Assembly (NCBI GenBank): GCA_031841125.1 | Contig: CM063108.1 | Coordinates: 57,372,122 to 57,436,121 of the forward strand | Direction of reading: 5' to 3' | From: Acanthococcus lagerstroemiae | Lineage: Eukaryota > Arthropoda > Insecta > Hemiptera > Eriococcidae | DNA length: 64,000 nt | The notes under the pieces: model-generated | Seen by the model: the letters and a program-made list of their open reading frames with translations, nothing else | Database searches by the model: none | Told to the model about the DNA's origin: nothing | Shown here: positions 1 to 11,674 of the stretch, one piece after another | Numbering within the stretch: the stretch's first letter is position 1 | How the letters are laid out: every line of letters starts with the position of its first letter | Made by a program: the position numbers and the translations under genes

Positions 1-489
1 ACCACAACTAACAGGTGGATTCAGTGTCAAGGACTGCTTAACGCTAAATGCACCACAAGCACCACTACTTATACATAGACTCAATGTCAAGAATTGCTCG
101 AACATCAAGTGCACTACTAGTCATATAAATCAGGTGCCGTACCGTTGCCGGATGTTGGCGATCGCGGTTTCTGACGCGCGACTTTCCTGAGCAGGGATAG
201 TTGGGGTAGTTTGCCGTTGCCTCCCCCACGGTTTGTTTCGCTAGAGTTTTTCCTTCTCTGTGCCCAAGTGTGTGCGCAGTCGCAGTTCGCTTACTAGCCA
301 CATGTTACACGACATTGAGTAAGCTAGCCACGACGTGCACCCGACAGTCCCAATCTTTTAGATCCGGTGGTAACACGCCCTAGGATTGTGATGCCTTGTT
401 CGTTCGAACTGGCGGAGTAACAGGACGCAGTCGCTATGTTTGTTAGGATGATAGTGGGGGTATTCGAATATCATTAGCTTTCCAGTGTT

Positions 490-560
490 GGTGGGATCGA
501 ACCCGAAACGCAAGGATTGCAAAGCGGAGGACCCGTTAACCACTCAGCCACACAGCGACC
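490..560 (-). repeat. tRNA-like sequence (SINE head or tRNA pseudogene)
   Basis: On the minus strand there is a good pol III A box (TGGCTGAGTGG) and B box (GGTTCGATCCC) at tRNA-like spacing, with serine/leucine-like arrangement. The outer ends do not pair as an acceptor stem and the T stem is poor, so this is not a functional tRNA gene. It is most likely a tRNA-derived SINE head or a decayed tRNA copy. Its downstream part (about 360-489) does not match the other SINE family in this window. Confidence 0.5.
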
Positions 561-1118
561 CATGCACTACTAGTAATATTCACTTTTATTACATGTTCTT
601 GTTGGCCAACATGAGGTGTCTGTGAATATATTACAGGGTTCGTTATAGTTGGTTAGCTTTTGCATACCTTATTACAGAGCCTGTCAACGTATTGCCACTT
701 GGGGCTAGTGAGAGGGCGAGCGCTAGCGAGAAAGAAAGAGCGAGATCAACTTTAGTAAAAATTGGTAGTTAATCTAACGGTTATCTGACCTGAGAATCGT
801 CTCAATTCTGCTTGGAGCGGCGTCAACACAAACACGAGCACAAATTCACTTCACAGTAAATTACACGACGCATGAGAACGCACGAAAAACTCACATCTGA
901 ACCGTATGAAGATCTGAACAGAAAAGAGACTGAGCTGAGGTCGCTTGCTGGCTACAAGCTACCGCAGTGGCTGGTATAAACATGATCATGACTCATTGGT
1001 ATCACGTTAGTTTTGGGCTAACAGGCTCAAGCGATTGGCTTCGTTCGAGTATCTAAGGCTGTTAGGTAGGAGGAATCACAATAGGGACCAGACCTTTTTT
1101 ATCGTATCTATTTTATCG
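561..1118. other. no recognisable feature
   Basis: AT-rich non-coding sequence with a short GAGCG/GCGAG-rich purine patch near 712-745. I see no open gene, terminal repeats or RNA gene here. Confidence 0.4.
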
Positions 1119-1312
1119 TTTCGGCTATTAACAATAGCGAAACACTATTGCTGTCAGTAGAAGTCGAATTTTAGGGTTACCGACTCAAGTGCTTTGGCTC
1201 TGTTAAAGCATCCGGGCTGTCATTTTTGAGAAATTAATTGACCACATGAATTCAATATTTCGGCTATTAATTATAGTGGGATACTATTAATTAATGTCGA
1301 AGTCGAATTTTT
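1119..1312 (+). repeat. two diverged direct copies of a ~55-bp motif
   Basis: Two blocks (about 1119-1175 and 1256-1312) share TTTCGGCTATTAA, then ACTATT, then GAAGTCGAATTTT in the same order about 137 bp apart. This looks like an old tandem duplication. Confidence 0.5.
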
Positions 1313-1317
1313 CGACA

Positions 1318-1500
1318 TACTATTAAAAATTTCGCTTTTATTCTTGTTTGGGAAAGGGCCTTTGAATATTTTCTTTAACGCCCAATATTTGCTCCATCCC
1401 AGCGTAATTCTGTGGTCTATTTCCTTTTCCATATTGTTTTCGAAGCTTATTATTTGCCCTGGGTACGATATTCCTTTTTCTGTTTTGATTTGCTGATTCT
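1318..1500 (-). mobile_element. RTE-like LINE remnant (post-RT region)
   Basis: The minus strand translates, with frame breaks, to the region downstream of reverse transcriptase in RTE-like elements: GQIISFENNMEKEIDHRI followed by a WSKYWALKKIFKGPF-like stretch and KSEIF. The same block occurs in the LINE remnant at 34805-35433, so both belong to one family. It is short, frameshifted and non-functional. Confidence 0.7.
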
Positions 1501-1649
1501 ATTACGCTTTCTTCTTGGTCATTACTTACAATTCTCGGTTTCTTTATATTTTTATTTTCAACCCCGCTATTTTTCCTTGTTCATCTGAAAAAGAAAGTTC
1601 GCATTCATCGTTGACATCGTCTACTAATTCGTCGATAACTTGGACACAA

Positions 1650-1831
1650 TTCCGACCTAGCAACGTAATGGCTGACATCTGGCGGAAGTTTTCAACAACA
1701 TCAAGTTCTCTTATGTTCTTATCAACGTTAGGATAAAATCGTACACTTTTATCCTAACGTTGATAAGAAATTCAAAATGTAAAGTCTAAGTCGTAAAACG
1801 ACATTAGCGCGCCACCACGTTGCTAGGTCCG
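1650..1831. repeat. foldback element with 23-bp perfect inner hairpin
   Basis: Outer arms GACCTAGCAACGT (1650s) and ACGTTGCTAGGTC (1810s) are inverted copies. In the centre TTCTTATCAACGTTAGGA... at 1716-1738 faces its perfect inverted copy at 1747-1769 across an 8-base loop. This is a small foldback/MITE; no clear TSD was found. Confidence 0.6.
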
Positions 1832-1839
1832 AATCTTCA

Positions 1840-3720
1840 GCTTTGTGACCCTTGAATCCACATTCAAAGCAAGTGAAGATGTCAGTACAGAGGAAAATGC
1901 GGTATGTACGATCAGCATATAGGTTGTTTCAAACGTGTTTGGAAAGGTTTGCGTTCTCAATAGGAATTTCAAATTCCTATTGAAAGGAAACTTGGAGAAC
2001 ATAAGAAGCAATGTCTGCGATGGGTGGACACCGTTGATTGAGTAACGCATAAATTTGCATTTTTTCTATTGTGGCAAGTAATGCTTTCGTTTTTTAATTT
2101 ACCGAATGTTTTTTTCAACTATTGAATGCACTTTCCATTATTGAATTGATTAAAGACCTTGCTATTTTTTGTCATTCATTATAAAGGATCCAAATTACCC
2201 CACAATTTGGTTGGAGGTCGAGCTGTTTTTAATCCAAATTGTCATGTAGCAAGTAATTTCTCGTGAATTTCAGAATGGGACGTATCAGAATCTTTCTTCT
2301 ACCTAATCCCACAGAAACGGGGCTGAGTAATTCTTCAAAATAGAATGCGGGTCCAAATTGGTACCACTTCCTTTAAGTACATTTAAGAGAACTTCGGGTT
2401 TTGTTCTTACAAAACCAAAAAGGCTTACACTAATTATGTAGACGTTATTTTCCATTGCAAACTTTCTCCTATGTAGTTATCCGACTTTTTGAAGTATCCG
2501 ATCTTCCCTCCGCCCCGATTAGATCGGACACTCGGAATCCAGTAGTATTAGAAATTGTTGTCTTTCAAAAAATGGCGATTCAATCAAGAGCCTTAGCAAT
2601 AAATGGGAGGGTGGAGGGGACTTCACACCCGGTAACACTGTTTAATGTTTGAATAGTTGTCACTCAGTAAATTCTAGTATTCAGTTGGTAAAATTGGGAA
2701 GTGAGGAACTTTTTCTTCTTTTTGTTTTCAACTTGATATTTTCTCGATTATAGCTGACATTTTTGCTGTCAGCTCTCCCCCCCCCCCCAACTATATTAAA
2801 AACCTACTAATAACGGCCCGGATCCAGTCTAAGAAACGAAAATCTACCAACTTTTCCTACTTCTTTTACAAGTAATAGCGAGCAAACCCATGCACGTATT
2901 CTCGTCTGTGTAACCTATTAGAGCATCGCAGTTTCGCCCACCATGCTGTTCGGCTGCGACACTGCGATCTGCAAATTGTACCCTCGCACCGCTGGACGTA
3001 ACTAATCGTTTCACAACGCTAATTTCGATATTTATTCGCGAAAAATTCGCGCCCATGGGATCGCCGAGCGTGACCCAAACAAAGTTACACACTTTTAAAT
3101 AAAAATAAAAAATCGTCGATGGATACCCGAGTCTCGGTTGCTAAATAATAACGCGGTACAAAAAAGTGATGCACTGTGCGAACGAAAAATGGCAATAAAA
3201 ATATGAAATATGAAAGCGGTTTTTTTGTCGGGTTTATTAAGAACAATATGAATGGATGTGGAACACGGGTTTGCCATAAAACGTCAACTCCTGTAATAGT
3301 TCGAGTATAGGCTCCCGGAAAGGAGGTAACTTCATCCTATTAGCCCATTAACGAGGTCGCTTATGGCGTGTTTGGCGCTTTCGCGAAATTTCGAGGGATT
3401 CTCAAAATGTAGGTTTTTAGGTATTAGAGAATACGAAACGTGTAGGGGCTTTGAGGAAATACGGTTTGCAAAAGGCCAAATATTTGCCAAGTTTTAGGAA
3501 CAAACAACATAGGTGGCGGAGTGTTATTTTGGATAAATGAAATAGCATGACGTATGCACTTCAAAACTTAGGTATACAAATATACATCAGCCGAATTTTG
3601 CGATGAAATTTGAGATTTATTCAGCAATAATGTAGATGAGGGTTGTGCAAAGGTGGGTATTTAATTATTTTCTTTATTTACAACCACTGACTTAATTTAC
3701 TATACGTGACGTATCACGTT
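1840..3720. other. no recognisable gene
   Basis: Unassigned sequence. It includes a (C)12 run near 2777-2788 and a CpG-richer patch at 2830-3280 that could be single-copy DNA. I see no supported coding region, terminal repeat or RNA gene. Confidence 0.35.
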
Positions 3721-3729
3721 TACAATTAG

Positions 3730-5030
3730 TCAGTGCGCCAATGAACGGGCACAGGTCTACCCCACTCTTCTCCGTCGGTCCCTATCCCTTGCACGCCTTA
3801 CCCAAAGCCTTTCCCCTATGTTTTTTAGCTCGTTGTGTTACTATGTCAGAGGTCTTCCCGGTGATCTCCGAACTTCCCTAGGATTGCAAACCAACAACCT
3901 TCTTCCACATCTTTCATTTCTTTCTCTGGCAACATGTCCCGCATAATTGAACTTCGATTTTTTGGCGGTGTATCTGCAATCTTTGCTCCGTTTCTCCTTT
4001 TCAACGTTTTTCAGTCAATCCTTTTTGTGCCTAAAAACGATCTTTCCATGGCGATCTGTGTTCTTGCCATTTTCAAGTTCTGCGCTCAGGTGGTTGTTCA
4101 TGTCTGTGTTTCATGTGTTAAGATCGGTAATGTACACCCTTCCAAAATTTTCATTTTCATTTTTAGCGGCATTTAGCTCTTGCACATCTGCTTTAACGTC
4201 CAAAAACTCCTCCAAGTTTGTGTTCTCCTTCTATTAAGTTCTTTGTCCATATACCATCATCAAATAGTAGTGTCCGCTCTAAATACACTGTGCTGTCTTC
4301 AACTCTAATTTCCTCTGTTCCTAAATTAATTTTCCGAGTTTTTTCCTGATTTATAATCAACACCGTTTTATTTTCATTGATTTTCAAGCCTACTTTCCGC
4401 CTCACTTGTTTCACTTCTTTGACCATTAACTGAAGTTCCTCTCCGTTCGCATCAAGGCGACGTCATCCGCAAACCTTAAGCTGCTGAGGCAGACCCCGTC
4501 TATTTTCAGCCTCATCCCGTCCCAGTTTAGGTGATGGAAGATTTTCTCCAGTAAGCAGTCGAAAAGATTTGGGGATAGAGGGTCTCCTTGTTTTACATCT
4601 CTGTTGATTTGGAAATATTGTCTCATTTTATCCAGCCGTACCTTCCCCTTTGAATTTGTATACGTTTCTTTTATCATTCTTATCAACTTCTTTGGAACAC
4701 CTTGTCTCCAGAGAGCCTCCCATAGTGTTGGGCGCGAAATCGAATCAAAAGCTTTTTGAAAGACAATCAGCAGTATATTCAGGTTTTGATTAAACTCCTT
4801 CGTTTTCTCGACTATTTGCTTTATAACAAAAGTCTGGTCTACTGTTGAGTATCCTTTCCGAAAACCTGCCAGTTCAGGACTTTGACTGAAATCCAGAATG
4901 GGGTACACACAGTTTTTGATAACTTTTTACAAAAATTTTCCTAAATTAGAGCTTGAATCTATCGGGCTGCAGTTGTTTATGTCTGCTTTCTCGCCTTTTT
5001 TGAATAGTAACACTATTGCTAATTATAACT
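3730..5030 (-). mobile_element. RTE-like LINE, 5'-truncated and frameshifted
   Basis: Read on the minus strand, this is the reverse transcriptase and C-terminal part of an RTE-like non-LTR retrotransposon. In order: FKKGEK near 5000; GFRKGYSTVDQ; the palm motif around QKAFDSI; KQGDPLSPNLF; the catalytic FADDV (about 4450-4465); then GLKINENKT (4390s); and a WAGHVAR-like stretch and an RDRDRRRRVG-like C-terminus near 3780. The longest open block is 4426-4908. Several frame changes and internal stops make it a pseudogene. Endonuclease and 5' end are missing. A short repeat of the GVCLSNL region sits at 5028-5056, where the minisatellite begins. Confidence 0.85.
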
Positions 5031-5049
5031 AAGTTGCTGAGGCAGACCC

Positions 5050-5453
5050 CCGTCAATTGTCGTGTAGGAAATTGTAAGAAATTGTACGTAGAAAATGTAA
5101 GAAATTATGGGTAGGAAATTGTGGGTTGGAAACAGAAGGGACGTGTGTGTAAGAAATTGTAGAAAATTGTAAGAAATTGTATGTAGGAAATTGTGTGTAG
5201 GAAGATGTAAGAACTTGTGGGTAGGAAACTGTAGGAAATTGTTGGTTGGAAATAGTAGAACTTGTGTGTAAGAAATTGTAAAAAATTATGTGTAGGAAAT
5301 TGTGTGCCGGAATTTGTGTGAAGGAGTACGTAGAAAACTGTATGTAGGAAATTGTGTCAAAAATTGTGTGCAGGAGGATGCAGGAAATTGTAGGGTAGTA
5401 ATTTCTGTAGGAAATTGTGTGCAGGAAGTTGTAAGATTGTGGGTTGGAAACTG

Positions 5454-5520
<67 letters not shown>

Positions 5521-6360
5521 TTGTAGAAAATTGTGTGTACAAAGATGTAAGAAATTGTGTGTAGAAAATATGAAGTAGGAAATTGTAGGTATGAAATTGT
5601 AAGAAATTGGGCGTAGAAAATGTAGGAAATTGTGTACAGGAAAATGTAAGAAATTGTGGGTAGAAAATAGAAGGAAATTGTGTGTAGAAAATAGTAGGAA
5701 ATTTTAAGAAACTGTGTGTAGGAAATTGTAAGAAATTGTGCATAGAAAACGTAAGAAATTTTGTGTAGGAAGATGTAAGAAATTGTGGGTAGGAAGATGT
5801 AGGAAATTGGCTGCAGGAATTAGTGAGAAACTGTATGTAGGAAATTGTGAGCAGGAAATTGTAAGACATAGTCGGTAGAAGATTAAAGTAAGTTACCAGA
5901 AATTGTTTGAAGGAAATTGTAAGAAATTATGTGTAGGAATTTATAGGAAATTGTGTGAAGGAGTACGTAGAAAACTGTATGTAGGAAATTGTGTGTCAAA
6001 AATTTTGTGCAGGAGGATGTAGGACATTGTACGAAATTGTAGTATAGGAATTTTTGTAGGAAATTGTGTGTAGGAGATTGTAGGAAATTGTGTGTAGGAA
6101 GATGTAGGAAATTCTGGGTAGAAAATTGTAGGAAATTCTCGGTAGAAAGATGTAGGAAATTATAGGAAATAGCACGCAATTGAGTGTAGGAAATTGTCTA
6201 TAGGAAGATGTAGGAAACTGTGGGCAGGAAATTGTAGGAAATAGCAGAAAATCGTGTGTAGAAGGCGGTAAGAAACTGTAGCAAATTCTAGGAAATTGTG
6301 TGTAAGAAATTGTATGAAATTGTACTAAATTCTCTGTAGAAAATTACAGGTCAAATGAAA
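5050..6360 (+). repeat. 1.3-kb GTAGGAAATTGT minisatellite
   Basis: Dense, imperfect tandem array of units like GTAGGAAATTGT, TGTAAGAAATTGT and GTGTAGGAAGATGTAGG, interrupted by a dinucleotide run. It starts inside or at the edge of LINE sequence. Apparent open frames rich in N-F-L-Q are by-products of the period and are not genes. Confidence 0.9.
5457..5517 (+). repeat. (TG)n microsatellite
   Basis: About 30 uninterrupted TG dinucleotides embedded in the surrounding minisatellite. Confidence 0.97.
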
Positions 6361-6685
6361 AATGATTGTAGTAGGGAAAACTGACTTGTCTAAAAACATT
6401 AAGAGTGCTATTAAAATTAATTTTCTTTCATTAATTTAGAATATATTGCTTCGAATCTCAGAGTTCAGAGTTGATCCCAGTTTCGTCCCCAAAGATCCAA
6501 CTTTTACACCGGAAATATGATCTTGACGTACACCGTTGTGAAGTTTATTTGAAGATGCATTATAAATTTGTTGGGAAAAAATCGAGATTTCTCCTTTTTC
6601 AGACACACAGAGGGTCGTTAGAAAACTTTATTTGGTCGACTGAGAAGCTCAGGAGCTCATTTTACCGACTTACAAACTGAAAATT
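6361..6685. other. no recognisable gene
   Basis: A 69-codon open frame at 6471-6680 has no recognisable similarity and no gene-like context. I do not call it a gene. Confidence 0.35.
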
Positions 6686-6689
6686 CGTG

Positions 6690-6835
6690 TCGGGGGTATG
6701 GAAATTTCTATTAACAACACAGCTGCAGACTGCAGTTGCGCAGCAAAACACGGCTGCAGATTGTAAATGTCAACCACTGAATTCGTGTCGGGGGAGCGTT
6801 ACAGTTTTGCTCACATATACCCTGTAGTAAAAGCA
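6690..6835 (+). repeat. dispersed repeat, related inverted copy near 41.3 kb
   Basis: The segments GTCAACCACTGAATTC and GTCGGGGGAGCGTTA, together with GCTGCAGACTGCAGT, recur on the opposite strand at about 41250-41400 and partly at 41440-41570. At the 41-kb site it adjoins the RTE-like LINE's 5' side, so it may be part of that LINE or of an element next to it. Confidence 0.65.
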
Positions 6836-7065
6836 TATAAAATGTTTTTAAAAAAAGTTGAAATGTAACTAACCCCTCTGATCTGAGTCTGCTAACTGAG
6901 GGTAAATTTCACTAGATTTTCAAACTCTGGAAATGTTTGGGGACGAGGCTCTCCTCAACTCCCCTTCGATTTAGATGTTTCGTTTGATTTCTCAACCGAA
7001 ATCAATATCGCCGACTTGAAGAATAAAACTTTAATTTAGGGGTCTAAATCGGAGCTGGATGAAAC

Positions 7066-7290
7066 ATCTTTTTTTCTAATTTACTCTTAACCCGAGCCCT
7101 GGAATCCACTCTTTCGAGCACTACCTCAGAGATGTCAGGGAGGCTGTCAAAGCAGTCTTAGCCCTCTTCTCATCTTGCCGAAAATCCGGCCTAGGTCGAA
7201 ATGTAGCGAGTTGCTACGTGGACTCGAACCCGGGACCTCCCGATTCCGAGACCAGCGCACTATCCACTCTACCAACCAGACCCCAAATAG
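7066..7290 (-). mobile_element. tRNA-derived SINE (copy 1)
   Basis: On the minus strand the head has an A box (TGGTAGAGTGG) and B box (GGTTCGAGTCC). A body follows with GTAGCAACTCGCTACATTT, GAGGGCTAAGAC, TCTCTGAGGTA and GGATTCCAGGGCTC, then an A-rich 3' side near 7066. The same head-body order is found on the plus strand at 44575-44800, which establishes a dispersed SINE family. Confidence 0.85.
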
Positions 7291-7704
7291 GACATCCACA
7301 CTCAGTAACCCGAAAAATAAACAAATTTCAAAGTTGGTACACCTCTAACCTCCTCCGTCGGAGGGAGACATTTTGGATCCGTCAAAATACAGGATCTTAC
7401 CATTTTAGGATCCTGCTTGGTTCCCTTCTCAACTGTTTATATTAAAAACAATAAAGTTCTCGCGGAAATGGAATGATCACAAGGGTACAAAGCGCTCTGG
7501 TATAAATAAGGCTTCACAACTGTTATAAAATGTCGCTGGTATCCGCCCTAGGCTCTTAAATTCAAGCACTTGTCCACTGAATTAGAATTCAGTTTGAAAA
7601 AAGTCAATCGCTGGAATTTTGGTCAACCCCCTGCCGCTCGTGATTTCCTCCCGAGGTCGAAGTATAGGCTTCAGATCTACATATTCCAGGATATGCCAGT
7701 CACA

Positions 7705-7821
7705 CAATGCGTAGCCAGGGGGTCTGGACCTCCTTGCGATTTCGTCTGTGTTTGTTTTTTAACTTTAGCATTCCCTCTAACACCTTCTTCCCCCCTTTGG
7801 TCAAGACCAGACCCGCCACTG
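7705..7821. mobile_element. 117-bp hAT-type MITE
   Basis: Flanked by perfect 8-bp direct repeats CAGTCACA (7697-7704 and 7822-7829). Ends are imperfect inverted repeats, CAATGCGTAGCC on the left and an end reading CAGTGGCGGGTCTGG inward on the right. An 8-bp TSD and a CAGTGGCG-like end are typical of hAT elements. Confidence 0.75.
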
Positions 7822-7829
7822 CAGTCACA

Positions 7830-9550
7830 TATTCCGGAACACTGCATAAACATCGAGGAAAACGATACAGTAGTAGTCGTGACAAAAAGTATCGCAAAGA
7901 CCTCGCTTTCTTTATACTTTCGAAGGAAGCGGAAACCACTCAAAAAATTAACCCCAAAATAATCGACTCATTTGCCGACACAGAAGAGCGCATCAAGTCG
8001 TCCGACAGCGAGCAGCTACGTTTTATTAACTCTTTTTGAAAATCATCGAGGTGCAGATACTCGCGGACATTTTAACCACAAACCGGACACATGTTGGCGA
8101 GTTAGACTTTCTTTGAAGAACGTATACTCAACCGTGTCCTGTTGTACCGAGCAAATACTATCGAGAAAATTGATTCTCGCGTTTTAGTTCTGTACGAGTG
8201 CATCGCAACAATGAACCCTCCTCAAGCTATTGTGAGATTCGCCGCCAAAACAGAAAAGCATTTCCGTATTAATTAGGATAACGCGACGAGGCGGTCGCCG
8301 CAAAGTTGTCCATTTCTCGCTGCCAGCCCCCTCGATGCTCGGTAAAGAGTAACAAATTTAGAAAAGGCCTAAATCTTGAAGTGGCTGCACGCGAGGGGGG
8401 AATAAAACGCGGTTAATTACGAAACACGACCATCACTTGTGAAATCCTCGGGGGGCTGCGGTCCGACCGGATATGCGAAATACGATATCGTTGTGGAGCT
8501 ATATGACGTCACTAACTGATCTGTATATGAGAGTATAACTCCTTCTATGTTCGGTCCGACAAAAAGGTTATTAGTGTCAGGTATGCAACTCGAGCTTCTC
8601 CACTGATAATTCCAGTTAACTACTGTTCATACTTCTACAAGGGTGCAAAATATATGGCTCCCTTTTATTCTTCGAAAGCATGGACGAGAAAATGAGAAAG
8701 GATATCAAAATGACAAGGTTCAGTTTCTACAGGAAAGAGCAAGATTTCTTCTTGCCTAACAGGGCCAGCTCCCGTGTCTCGGAATATTTCAAAAAAGCCC
8801 CATCTCTGAAAGAGGCCCCTATGTTATAGTACGTATACCACCTTACACTACCCCTACCCTCGTTACATTTCTATAAATAAATAAATAAATAAAAAACCAT
8901 CAGATCAACCGCATGAGTAGTTGAACATTAAAAGAATAAACTAAAATTGGCCAAACAAATTTTTTTCCATATGGACGCATATTCTGTATTGACTTTTGTT
9001 TCTAATCATCTGCCGACTGTTAGATGACGAGCCAAATGCTCTGCTATCTCTGCTTATTTTTTAATTTTTTCCCCAAAAAGTTACTTTTTTAGTTCTGAGA
9101 ATGATGTCCGACTCCAAAAAAAATTGAGAAGACTTAATGGTTAATGAATCAGTAGAAAAAAGCTCTTAGAAAAATATGTTCTTTTGCACGCGAGATAACC
9201 TTTCTCTTGCCCGCATCACATTCATCAATCATCAAGAAATTACGAATAGGAAATAGGTGCATTATCTCCTGGGTGCATCTCCTGTTAAAAGAAGATTGGA
9301 CTCTTAAGGAGATACTTTGCTGGATCATTTAAAAATATGATTGTATTTGCATATTTTACAATTTTGGCGCATATTTTCGGCATATTATTTAGACTGAATT
9401 CAGTGCATAAAATATGCGCATATTTCACTATTTTTTGTGTATAAAAATTGCAGCCCTGATAATGACGATACATCGAAATATCAGCTTACAAGAGTCTTCG
9501 CACGTATGACATGCTCATATGAGTCGTGTGAGACGTGATCACCATGCGCG
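7830..9550. other. no recognisable gene; (AATA)n at 8872-8894
   Basis: Moderately CpG-containing DNA at 7850-8500, then AT-rich DNA. A short tetranucleotide run (AATA)n is at 8872-8894. No coding region, RNA gene or transposon ends could be supported. Confidence 0.4.
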
Positions 9551-9555
9551 TATTA

Positions 9556-11052
9556 AGGTAGGTGAGCTCAATAAGGCCCTAATTTAAGGTCTTGGCTTTC
9601 CAGACTTAAATGTAAGTGACTTCATGTTTTCCCTTTTTTGTGTTATAGTCATCGACTGCAATATTTAAAAATTGGCTATCTTGAAGATTTTCTATACTGC
9701 TCCACGTTCCTCAGATCTTCTAATAAAAGTACCCCCTTTTCAAAACTTGATAAGGCCAGCGCGCCAAAGAAGGCTGGGCCTATAACCTAATAAGACCAAA
9801 CCTAATACCTAATAAGCCTGACTTGAAGTTCGGTAAATAAAGAGTTAAGCATCGTTCAAATAGAAATTTATGAGTAAGTTATAACTGAAATGATAATCAA
9901 TTATCTTACCAGTTGGGCCTTATTAGGTTAAGTACTGTGGTATTCTGACACTTCGGTTTTGTGGATATGACCGAATGTCACAGAGTCGTTTCCTCTTCCA
10001 AAAATTCCCCTTACCTTTTCCTAACTTTCCTGCTGTGGCCTTTAAGCTCACTTGTTTTTCGTTTTCCCATCGTCTCTTCCTGTAATTTCCTAGCGCCATC
10101 TAGTTTGTTTTTCCATTTTCCCGAGTGTTATTATTTTTCACGTTTTTCCTACCTGGCTACGAAGTGAGGTTGGCGAGGTTCTACGTCCGAAAAGAGAGAA
10201 CGATGGAAGGGCACTCGGTCAGAGTCCAAAAGAAGGATTGCACGTATAAAAGAGACAAACTCTTGAAGTTAAATTAGTAATTTCGGTTAACGCCAAATTT
10301 TCTCGATTTTCTACTCCGCTTCGTGTTATACTTTCAAGACGTGCTCCGGATCCGATCACCGACCTACTCGCTCACCTAGATCCACCAAGCGTCTCTCGCA
10401 TCTCATCACCGTGCTGTATCCTGTAAATAAAGTAAGCGTTCCGTGTACCCACGTCTTTCTTTTATTTGCACTTTCCCGACTGACGAGGTATTCCTAGGTC
10501 ACCTCGAAAGACTTCCCTCCCGAGACCTGAATCAAAACGCTCCCTAGTACATATCCTGCACGCCCTGTGACCCAAGAGCTAGTCGAGGCACAGTGGTTTA
10601 TCCCGGTTCTCTTATGTTCGGAAGCCACCTAGGTGTACAATCTGTTTAAGGTTACCACAGTACATAACACTATTTTTCATGAGTATCGCATATCTCGGTT
10701 CCAAATTACTCAAATTTCACTTTTTTGGCATCGATCGTTAACCAACTACAACTACAACGACTATCCAATATTTGATTTCTGGACAAATTCCATTTGACTG
10801 ACATAATGCTAGTAAATCCTCCAAGTTACACAAAGAACATATCGGAGCACTTTTTACGTTATTGGAAAATCATCAACCAGCATATCTCGTACCACTGGAC
10901 TAATATCTTGATAAAAACAATTAGACAGTGTTGACATATCATGAAGGAACAACTTTGCTGTACATTTTTTAACGCAGTCTAATGCATAGCAGTCAAGATC
11001 GGTACATTGGGCCTTATATTGGGGATCCGGGCCTTATTGGGCTCATCTACCT
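9556..11052. mobile_element. TA-flanked inverted-repeat DNA element, split by a solo LTR
   Basis: 24-bp terminal inverted repeats with two mismatches: the left starts AGGTAGGTGAGC (9556-9579), the right ends GCTCATCTACCT (11029-11052). Both sides are flanked by TA. Several internal copies of GGGCCTTATTAGG-like and CCTAATAAG motifs occur. No transposase is present, so it is a non-autonomous element, perhaps Tc1/mariner-related from the TA target. Without the LTR it is about 770 bp. Confidence 0.7.
9936..10659 (+). mobile_element. solo LTR, Gypsy/Ty3-like
   Basis: The segment starts TGTGGTAT and ends TTACCACA (short inverted ends, TG...CA) and is flanked by the 4-bp direct repeat GTAC (9932-9935, 10660-10663). 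It has a TATAAAAG box at 10245-10252 and an AATAAA signal at 10426-10431, the promoter/poly(A) order of an LTR on the plus strand. No internal retroviral genes lie next to it, so recombination between LTRs probably removed the body. The palindromic TSD and 4-bp length suggest a Gypsy-type integrase. Confidence 0.75.
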
Positions 11053-11350
11053 TATGCAATAACCAATAAAATTAGTTTTTTTTTCCCCATGAAAATGTAG
11101 CATTATAAACGAAGAAGTATATTTAGCTTTAGTTTATTATTTTAACGCATTCATAGCAGGGGGGGGGGCATTTATTCTCAGATTTCGATTTTGTTAGACA
11201 CCCTGTGTATGTGTGTTGTGAGTTAAGTGTATGGTACAGTACTAGATACTAATTACGGTATCACGTGGTACTAATTCGTTTACAAATTTTTTAACTGCAA
11301 GTATAAATATAATTATTGGCCTCTGAATTGGGGGGAGGGGGAGGATAATT

Positions 11351-11674
11351 TTAAATGATTTCTACCCCACCCCCCCAGAGACGCTCATGATTCAACCCAT
11401 CAACGGTCTGACTCCAATACAGGTGGTATAGTATCCTTAAGTCATGTCGATCAATGCTACAAATGCCACATCCCTTCAGACAGGTCATAAGGATATCATG
11501 CCGGACCCTGTTGAACGCTTTCCGGTAATCAATAAAACACATAAAAACATCCTTACGCTGATCAAGGCATTTCTGCAGCAGAATGTTCATAGCTAGCAAG
11601 GCCTCACGCGTACCCAATCCTTTGCGAAACCCCAACTGAGTTTCATCAAAATGTTTTCCACACTTCTGTCTCAT
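11351..11674 (-). pseudogene. LINE reverse transcriptase fragment
   Basis: The minus-strand frame reads ETQLGFRKGLGTREALLA, then a palm motif around CFIDYRKAFNRVRH, then DLRILYHLYW. This is fingers/palm of a non-LTR reverse transcriptase. It differs from the RTE-like family elsewhere in the window in the GLGTREAL and FIDYRKAF region. Only about 100 residues survive and the catalytic FADD block is absent. Confidence 0.85.

Noticed and set aside
490..560. Functional tRNA-Ser/Leu gene
   Set aside because: A and B boxes are good but acceptor and T stems do not pair, so I call it a tRNA-like SINE head or pseudogene.
5302..6179. Open frames of 74-170 codons in the minisatellite
   Set aside because: Amino-acid repeats (NFLQFPTHNFL, VCVCVC) follow from the tandem DNA period; not genes.
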